A stretch of 6,989 nucleotides of DNA. It comes from Pseudomonadota bacterium (GTDB lineage: Bacteria > Pseudomonadota > Alphaproteobacteria > Rhizobiales > Xanthobacteraceae). The position numbers were made by a program, and so were the translations under genes. Positions 1 through 3,407 of this stretch are shown piece by piece (position 1 is the first letter of the stretch; the number at the start of each line of letters is the position of its first letter). The notes beneath the pieces were generated by a model. That model was not told the origin of the DNA and made no database searches. It saw only the letters and a program-made list of their open reading frames with translations. The stretch is taken from assembly GCA_023387555.1 (NCBI GenBank), contig JAEWHY010000527.1, forward strand, positions 1 through 6,989, written 5' to 3'.

Positions 1-177
1 CGGTTCGATGGCCCGCGTGGCGAGCGCATCCCAGGCCGGAACGGATAGAGATTCGAGCGCGATCAATCCGGCAGCCGCGTCGCTCACATTCACGTTGACG
101 GATCGGTGAGTGCCTGCCGGCCGTCGCGGGAGCGCGGACGACGCATGAACCTGATCCGCCGGGATCGGGGCACTCAT
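1..177 (-). CDS. N-terminal fragment of a probable GNAT/CelD-type protein (cut by left edge)
   Basis: An uninterrupted minus-strand frame of 59 codons starts at the ATG whose complement is 175-177 and runs off the left edge, so only the N-terminus is visible. The first 30 or so residues are polar, low in complexity and probably disordered. They are followed by a stretch ending ALESLSVPAWDALATRAIEP. That pattern (a hydrophobic helix, then W-D-x-L-A-x-R-A) is the way many alphaproteobacterial GNAT acetyltransferases of the CelD/BcsL-like group begin; this assignment rests on family knowledge and a short match. A weak TAGG lies about 8 bases before the start. No other reading frame across this stretch stays open with a comparable protein. 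The gene is divergent from the small gene at 472, with 294 bases between the two starts. The call of a real coding region is reasonably safe, but the family is a suggestion. Confidence 0.5.
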   Translation of the reverse strand, partial: MSAPIPADQVHASSALPRRPAGTHRSVNVNVSDAAAGLIALESLSVPAWDALATRAIEP

Positions 178-471
178 AGGATGACCTAGCCAAGACTGAA
201 ATCGCTGCGCATCCAATAGACCGCAAGCGTGACGAACGGCTTACTGGAAAGCCGCGCGGCCGGATTTCGATGAATGACAGTTAACGTTGTGACGCCACGC
301 GCACTGCAAAACGCGCTGGCTTTGCATAAATGTCACTAACGATTTGGTAACTGTAATTGCGGCTGAAATTCCTCGCCTTTACCTCAAATTTGCCCTGAGG
401 CGACGATTGAACCGGCCGGAGCCCGCGAGCGACCAAAAGGTCAAACGGGTTTTTGCAAGGGACTTGTCGTT
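178..471. other. Divergent intergenic region without recognised gene
   Basis: This gap separates two divergent starts and must hold the promoters of both. It contains an AT-richer part around 320-400 (for example TTTGCATAAATG at 321-332 and TAACTGTAAT at 348-357), but I find no -35/-10 pair with good hexamers and normal spacing. An ORF that crosses its right end (344-535) has arginine-rich, out-of-phase composition and is not credible. Confidence 0.4.
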
Positions 472-666
472 ATGCCGCTCACCACGTTTCAGATTTCGCA
501 GCTGGAGAAGCTCCTCACTGGAGAGATTCCGCTGAAGGTCTTCTGTGACAACATCGAAGGCGAGAAGCTTTGCTGGAGCGGCCTTGTCGGAATCCGGCCG
601 AACCATCTTCATTCGACGGTGACGCTCACCGAGCGCGGCCGCGCCGCGCTCGCCGGTCTCGATTGA
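472..666 (+). CDS. Small hypothetical protein, 64 residues
   Basis: I do not recognise the family. The 64-residue product starts MPLTTFQISQLEKLLTGEIP, has no signal peptide or membrane segment, and contains a single pair of cysteines (residues 25 and 34). Its last third (VTLTERGRAALAG) has the T-x-x-G-R-x-A-L rhythm seen at the end of winged-helix or MarR-like DNA-binding domains, where it forms the last helix. That similarity is weak and the protein is too short for a full winged helix, so it is a hint only. The start is supported by AAGGGA at 457-462, 9 bases before the ATG. The amino-acid composition is ordinary, unlike the arginine/proline-rich overlapping frames. It ends within a 14-bp tandem duplication and converges on the VOC gene 36 bases further on. 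It is probably a real, cytosolic small protein of unknown role. Confidence 0.6.
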   Translation: MPLTTFQISQLEKLLTGEIPLKVFCDNIEGEKLCWSGLVGIRPNHLHSTVTLTERGRAALAGLD

Positions 667-683
667 GCGGCCTCGATTGAGCG
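658..683. repeat. 14-bp tandem duplication across a stop codon
   Basis: CTCGATTGAGCG occurs at 658-669 and again at 672-683, giving a 14-base period. The first copy includes the last Asp codon and the TGA stop of the 64-residue gene (664-666). The second copy lies just downstream, so it would be an extra untranslated copy of the gene's end. It looks like a slippage or short recombination product. Confidence 0.8.
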
Positions 684-703
684 ATCTTGCGCGAAGCGCC
701 GCT
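666..703. terminator. Possible weak bidirectional terminator between convergent genes
   Basis: The convergent gap holds an inner GCGC-(GAA with one extra G)-GCGC hairpin at 689-699 and an outer AGCGGC (666-671) / GCCGCT (698-703) complement. Neither is followed by a T-run on either strand, so factor-independent termination is doubtful. Position between two converging stops is the main argument. Confidence 0.2.
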
Positions 704-1236
704 TACGCAAACTCCTGCTGATGCACCCAGGCCGCCTGACGCGGCGGCTGCTTGGTGCGATCCCATTCGTCGAGCATCGCCGGCGCCAGCTTCTTCAGTT
801 CCTCGAGCTGGCCCGGCTTCGGCGTCATGTAGGTGACTTCGCAGCGGTTGCCGCTCGGGTCGAAGAAGTAGATCGACTGAAACACCGCATGGTCGGTCGG
901 GCCGACCACGGTGCAGCCCATCGCTTCGGCATTGGCCTTGGCTTCGAGCATGGTCTCGCGATCCTTCACGCGGAAGGCGATATGCTGGACCCAGTCCGGC
1001 GTGTTCGGATCGCGGCCCATCGGGGGCGACTTCGGCAGTTCGAAGAAGGCGAGGATGTTGCCGTTCCCGGCATCGAGGAAGACGTGCATGTAGGGATCGG
1101 GCGCCTTGGTTGACGGCGCGCGGTCTTCGGCCATCGCCATCAGGAAATCCATGCCGAGGACCTTCTGGTAGAAGGCGACGGTCTCCTTCGCATTCTTGCA
1201 GCGATAGGCGACGTGATGGATCTGTTCGACCTTCAT
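703..1236 (-). CDS. VOC superfamily (glyoxalase/bleomycin resistance/extradiol dioxygenase fold) protein
   Basis: The 177-residue protein has the two beta-alpha-beta-beta-beta modules of the vicinal oxygen chelate fold. Visible motifs are IHHVAYR at residues 6-12, FFELP at 64-68, VQHIAFRV at 83-90 and YFFDPSGNRCEVTYM at 123-137, the last being the typical Y-F-x-D-P-x-G-N-x-x-E signature. The expected metal ligands His8, Glu66, His85 and Glu133 are all at the right places, so a divalent-metal enzyme is likely. Whether it is a lyase, isomerase, epimerase or ring-cleaving dioxygenase cannot be told. Residues 140-177 form a charged helical tail beyond the core fold. No signal peptide is seen, so it is cytosolic. 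The start is fixed by AGGGAG (complement of 1243-1248), 6 bases before the ATG. It is transcribed alone. A TTGA-N6-TCAA dyad is centred 73 bases upstream of the start, which could make it an oxygen-regulated gene. Confidence 0.9.
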   Translation of the reverse strand: MKVEQIHHVAYRCKNAKETVAFYQKVLGMDFLMAMAEDRAPSTKAPDPYMHVFLDAGNGNILAFFELPKSPPMGRDPNTPDWVQHIAFRVKDRETMLEAKANAEAMGCTVVGPTDHAVFQSIYFFDPSGNRCEVTYMTPKPGQLEELKKLAPAMLDEWDRTKQPPRQAAWVHQQEFA

Positions 1237-1302
1237 GGCATTCTCCCTGATGCAGCTTACGAACCGTTGCGCTCATTTGGGCCGAGGCCGCAGCGAACGG
1301 CG

Positions 1303-1316
1303 TTGATGCAGGTCAA
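1303..1316. promoter_or_regulatory. Candidate FNR/FixK-type binding site
   Basis: TTGATGCAGGTCAA matches the FNR/FixK core TTGA-N6-TCAA at all eight fixed bases. It is centred at 1309.5. If it acted as a class II activator site (centre 41.5 bases upstream of the transcript start), the minus-strand transcript would begin near 1268, a 32-base leader for the VOC gene. In the plus direction the leader to the gene at 1533 would be about 180 bases, so the VOC gene is the better target. No convincing -10 hexamer is visible. Confidence 0.4.
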
Positions 1317-1429
1317 CCGGGGGGCGCATTCGCGCGGTTAGCCGCGCCGGTACGATGCTGCGCTCTCTTCCGACATTGTGGCAGGCCGGGTGTTCTGGCA
1401 CCGACGCGCGGTCGATCGCGACATCACCT

Positions 1430-1477
1430 CACCCAAGTTTTGACCCCGATCATTCACGGCGGCACCACACTTGGGTG
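1430..1477. repeat. 9-bp perfect inverted repeat upstream of the secreted-protein gene
   Basis: CACCCAAGT (1430-1438) is exactly complementary in reverse to ACTTGGGTG (1469-1477), with a 30-base spacer. It sits 55 to 103 bases before the start at 1533. It could be a regulator's paired half-sites or a leader hairpin. The spacer carries TTGACCCCGATCAT (1440-1453), one base short of the TTGA-N6-TCAA core. Confidence 0.5.
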
Positions 1478-1532
1478 GTCCCGTTTTCCTCGAAATTCAG
1501 ACTACGGGGGTCCTCAGAAAGAGGAGGGGGAT

Positions 1533-1997
1533 ATGAAGCGGTTGTTGTGCCTGTGCGCGGCCTTGATGGCTTGCGCGATACTTGTTCCGTTGCCGGTCAG
1601 TGCGCAAAGCATTGCCTGCTCCGCGCAAGTGCCATCCGCATCGAAGGGGCATTATTTCTATCGCCTGATCGACGGCCGCAAATGCTGGTACGAAGGCAAG
1701 TCACTGATCCCGAAGTCGATGCTGTACTGGCCGGCGTCGAACGCCGCCGTATCCGAGACCGCAAGACGGTCGAACGCTGCCGTAACCGAGCCTGCCAGTC
1801 CGCCCGTGCGTGCGGCGGTCAGGCCGGCGGCCGCAGTGTCCGCGCCGCAGGCTGTCACCGATGGCCGCAACATCAGTGCCCGGTCCGTGGTGAATCCTGC
1901 AGCGGCGCAGCCCGCCAAGACCGACGGATGGCCGACACCGGCCGTGGAAGACGGCAGCTTCGAAGCCCGCTGGCGCGCCATTCGCTCCGGAAGCTGA
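1533..1997 (+). CDS. Secreted hypothetical protein with a GRKCWYEG motif, 154 residues
   Basis: The start at 1533 is chosen because a strong GAGGAGG (1521-1527) lies 5 bases upstream and a clear signal peptide begins there. The frame is open further upstream, but that part has no such features. Residues 1-24 (MKRLLC, then a hydrophobic core ending PLPVSA) form a Sec signal with probable cleavage at VSA/QS. The mature N-terminus (residues 25-68) is compact: Cys29, then HYFYRLIDGRKCWYEGKS with Cys51, so a Cys29-Cys51 disulfide is possible. This YRLIDGRKCWYEG region resembles a short domain I know from secreted hypothetical proteins of Bradyrhizobium and relatives; its function is unknown. Residues 69-154 are Ala/Pro/Val-rich and probably a disordered tail in the periplasm or envelope. 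The gene stands alone, converging on the DUF2189 gene with 4 bases between stops. Confidence 0.8.
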   Translation: MKRLLCLCAALMACAILVPLPVSAQSIACSAQVPSASKGHYFYRLIDGRKCWYEGKSLIPKSMLYWPASNAAVSETARRSNAAVTEPASPPVRAAVRPAAAVSAPQAVTDGRNISARSVVNPAAAQPAKTDGWPTPAVEDGSFEARWRAIRSGS

Positions 1998-2007
1998 TGG
2001 CTCAGCT
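1992..2007. terminator. Perfect dyad containing both convergent stop codons
   Basis: AGCTGA (1992-1997), a TGGC loop, then TCAGCT (2002-2007) form a perfect 6-bp stem. The TGA stop of the plus-strand gene is the inner end of the left arm. The TGA stop of the minus-strand gene is its mirror in the right arm. The hairpin can form in both transcripts and may serve as a shared 3' end structure, but there is no T-run, so termination itself is unproved. Confidence 0.4.
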
Positions 2008-2787
2008 GGCGCCGGCCGGCACCGGGACGATGATGCGCCGATAGAGATGCCAGGAGGCATGTCCTAGCACCGGCAGCACCACGATCAGCCCGATGAAGAG
2101 CGGCAGCGACGATACGATCAGCAAGACGACGATCACGGCCGCCCAGCCGAGCAGAGGGGCGGGGCTTGCGACCACGGCGCGGACGCTGGTGACCATCGCG
2201 GTCACGCAATCGACGTCACGGTCGAGCAGCAGCGGAAACGAAATCACCGTCAGCGAAAACAAGAGCGTCGCAAGGCCGGCGCCGATGATGTTGCCGATCA
2301 TGAGAAACAGCAGGCCTTCGTTGGTGGTCAGCACCACCGCGAGGAACTGCGTCAGCGAGGTGAATGAGGTGTTCAGGCCGAAGAACAGCGCCATCAGGAA
2401 GCGCGCCTGGTACATCCACATGATGAAGATGAATAGCGTCACGAAGGCCATCCAGCCGATTTCGCCGCGGCTGGTCATGACGCCGACGATATCGGCGAGG
2501 CGTGCGGTTTGTCCGGCCTCGCGCTTGCGGCTGATCTCGTAGAAGCCGACCGCGACGAACGGCCCGAGCAGGGCAAAGCCCGCCGCGAGCGGATAGGCGA
2601 GATAGCTCATGCCGAGCGAGGTGACGCTAAGCACGATGGCGATGCCGGCTGCGCAATAGATCGCGCCGAGCAGCATCCCGTAACGCGGCGCGGCCTGGAA
2701 GTCGCGCAGGCCCGCGACGAGGGCTTCCGCGAGATCGGCAAAGGTGATCGCCCGGACCGACGGATCGGTCTTGCCCGAAATGCTCAT
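2002..2787 (-). CDS. DUF2189-type integral membrane protein
   Basis: The 261-residue protein has about five hydrophobic segments, near residues 38-58, 60-82, 110-137, 157-188 and 213-243, with a short cytosolic N-terminus. Features typical of the DUF2189 family are the early RDFQAAPRYGMLLGAIYC (R-D-x-x-A-A-P before the first membrane helix), FPLLLDRDVDCVTAMVTS (184-201) after the fourth segment, and LPVLGHASWHLYRR (238-251) at the end. DUF2189 proteins have no established function; from memory, their genes often lie near respiratory cytochromes. Here the gene is divergent from a c-type cytochrome, and a FixK/FNR-type dyad lies between them. The start is fixed by a near-ideal GGAGGAAGG (complement of 2792-2800), 4 bases before the ATG. 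Length is about normal for the family. An inner-membrane role tied to respiration is an inference from context only. Confidence 0.85.
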   Translation of the reverse strand: MSISGKTDPSVRAITFADLAEALVAGLRDFQAAPRYGMLLGAIYCAAGIAIVLSVTSLGMSYLAYPLAAGFALLGPFVAVGFYEISRKREAGQTARLADIVGVMTSRGEIGWMAFVTLFIFIMWMYQARFLMALFFGLNTSFTSLTQFLAVVLTTNEGLLFLMIGNIIGAGLATLLFSLTVISFPLLLDRDVDCVTAMVTSVRAVVASPAPLLGWAAVIVVLLIVSSLPLFIGLIVVLPVLGHASWHLYRRIIVPVPAGAS

Positions 2788-2834
2788 TGTGCCTTCCTCC
2801 CGCGGGCAGGATCATGCGCGCGCATGGCGTTGCG

Positions 2835-2848
2835 TTGATCGGCATCAA
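2835..2848. promoter_or_regulatory. Perfect FNR/FixK consensus site in a divergent promoter
   Basis: TTGATCGGCATCAA is an exact TTGAT-N4-ATCAA palindrome, the consensus recognised by FNR, Anr and FixK-type CRP-family regulators. It is centred at 2841.5. Class II spacing (41.5 bases) puts a plus-strand transcript start near 2883, 17 bases before the cytochrome start and just ahead of its Shine-Dalgarno sequence. The mirror start near 2800 would fall at the edge of the DUF2189 Shine-Dalgarno sequence, so the cytochrome gene is the more natural target. No strong -10 hexamer is seen, as is usual for activated promoters. Confidence 0.7.
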
Positions 2849-2899
2849 GGCCGGGACCGCCATTGTGTCGCAATCATGCGCGATCGGAGGAGACATGTG

Positions 2900-3226
2900 A
2901 TGCGGCGACGCATGGCTTATGCGGCAGCACCGGCGGTCATCTTGGCTCTTGTCCTGGCGTCGATCGCCGCGGCGCAGCCGATCGGCGACGTGGCCGAGGG
3001 ACGGCGGCTGGCCGAGGCCTGGTGCTCGGAGTGCCACGCGACCGGCCCTGACATCGTCTACGGCGTCGCGCGGGCTCCCGGCTTCGCCGCGGTCGCGCAG
3101 CGCCCGGCGACCACGGCGCTGTCGCTCAACGTGTTCCTGCGCTCCAACCACGACAACATGCCGAACTTCATCCTGAAGAGCACCGAGGCGGACGACATCG
3201 TGGCCTATATCCTGAGCCTGAAGTGA
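2900..3226 (+). CDS. Small periplasmic class I c-type cytochrome
   Basis: The 108-residue product begins MRRRMAYAAAPAVILALVLA, a Sec signal peptide probably cleaved after residue 25 (IAAA/QPIGD). The mature protein of about 83 residues is a minimal single-haem cytochrome. It has an N-terminal helix with GRRLAEAW, the haem attachment motif Cys42-Ser-Glu-Cys45-His46, a likely axial Met87 in HDNMPNF, and a C-terminal helix EADDIVAYILSL typical of class I cytochromes. It should act as a periplasmic electron carrier or as a cytochrome subunit; the partner oxidase or dehydrogenase is not visible. The start at 2900 is chosen because GGAGGA (2886-2891) lies 8 bases upstream. In-frame ATGs at 2876 and 2912 have worse spacing or no site. 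The gene is monocistronic, divergent from the DUF2189 gene, carries an FNR/FixK site upstream and a GC hairpin downstream. Confidence 0.9.
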   Translation: MRRRMAYAAAPAVILALVLASIAAAQPIGDVAEGRRLAEAWCSECHATGPDIVYGVARAPGFAAVAQRPATTALSLNVFLRSNHDNMPNFILKSTEADDIVAYILSLK

Positions 3227-3240
3227 GGCCCGTCACGCCA

Positions 3241-3255
3241 CGTCCGGCCCGGACG
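3241..3255 (+). terminator. GC-rich hairpin after the cytochrome gene
   Basis: CGTCCGGCCCGGACG is a perfect palindrome around its central base (7-bp arms; 6 bp paired with a three-base loop). It lies 14 bases after the cytochrome stop. Position and strength suggest a 3'-end or terminator structure. The following CAATTCC is not a T-run, so termination may need a factor or be partial. Confidence 0.4.
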
Positions 3256-3274
3256 CAATTCCAGCCTGGGTTGC

Positions 3275-3319
3275 TGTGGAAAATTTGCCACAACCGGCCC
3301 TAAAAGTTTGAGTTGTGGC
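3275..3319 (+). repeat. Overlapping inverted repeats in the autotransporter upstream region
   Basis: GCCACAAC (3287-3294) is the exact reverse complement of GTTGTGGC (3312-3319), an 8-bp stem with a 17-base loop. The same CCACA (3288-3292) can instead pair with TGTGG (3275-3279) over an eight-base loop. The three related arms can therefore form two mutually exclusive hairpins, or form operator half-sites for the gene at 3408. Confidence 0.45.
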
Positions 3320-3367
3320 GCTCGCGCAGTTCCAGCGCAGCGTTCGGTCAGGCACTCTCCGTTACCG

Positions 3368-3391
3368 CAAGGGGGGGCGACCCCTTGTTTT
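3368..3391 (+). terminator. Hairpin followed by TTTT just before the autotransporter start
   Basis: CAAGGGG (3368-3374), loop GGGCGA, CCCCTTG (3381-3387) is a perfect 7-bp stem, followed by TTTT (3388-3391). This has the look of an intrinsic terminator or attenuator. It ends 9 bases before the GGAGG at 3396-3400. CCCC (3381-3384) could alternatively pair with GGGG at 3392-3395, next to that ribosome site, so a leader switch is possible. No covariation evidence is available. Confidence 0.3.
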
Positions 3392-3395
3392 GGGG

Positions 3396-3400
3396 GGAGG
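3396..3400 (+). promoter_or_regulatory. Ribosome binding site that favours a TTG start
   Basis: GGAGG at 3396-3400, inside the purine run GGGGGGAGGG (3392-3401), lies 7 bases before TTG at 3408. The only nearby in-frame ATG ahead of the glycine-rich region (3597) has no such site. That ATG also falls inside the hydrophobic signal region rather than before it. Confidence 0.45.
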
Positions 3401-3407
3401 GCGCCGC

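Noticed and set aside
626..1276. A 216-codon minus-strand frame overlapping the VOC gene
   Set aside because: It is longer than the VOC frame, but its product is Arg/Gly-rich with no motifs, whereas the other frame shows a full VOC signature and a good ribosome site.
1440..1445. TTGACC as a -35 element for the gene at 1533
   Set aside because: At 16-18 base spacing there is no acceptable -10 hexamer (CACCAC region).
1440..1532. An upstream extension of the secreted-protein gene
   Set aside because: The extra 31 residues would put a signal peptide in the interior; the GAGGAGG at 1521-1527 and the MKRLL start fit 1533.
1658..2209. Minus-strand frames antisense to the secreted-protein gene
   Set aside because: They oppose a gene with a signal peptide and a strong ribosome site, and they overlap the coding frame of the DUF2189 gene.
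2876..2899. An upstream ATG (2876) for the cytochrome
   Set aside because: It is in frame, but no ribosome site precedes it, and the GGAGGA at 2886-2891 lies after it and fits the ATG at 2900.
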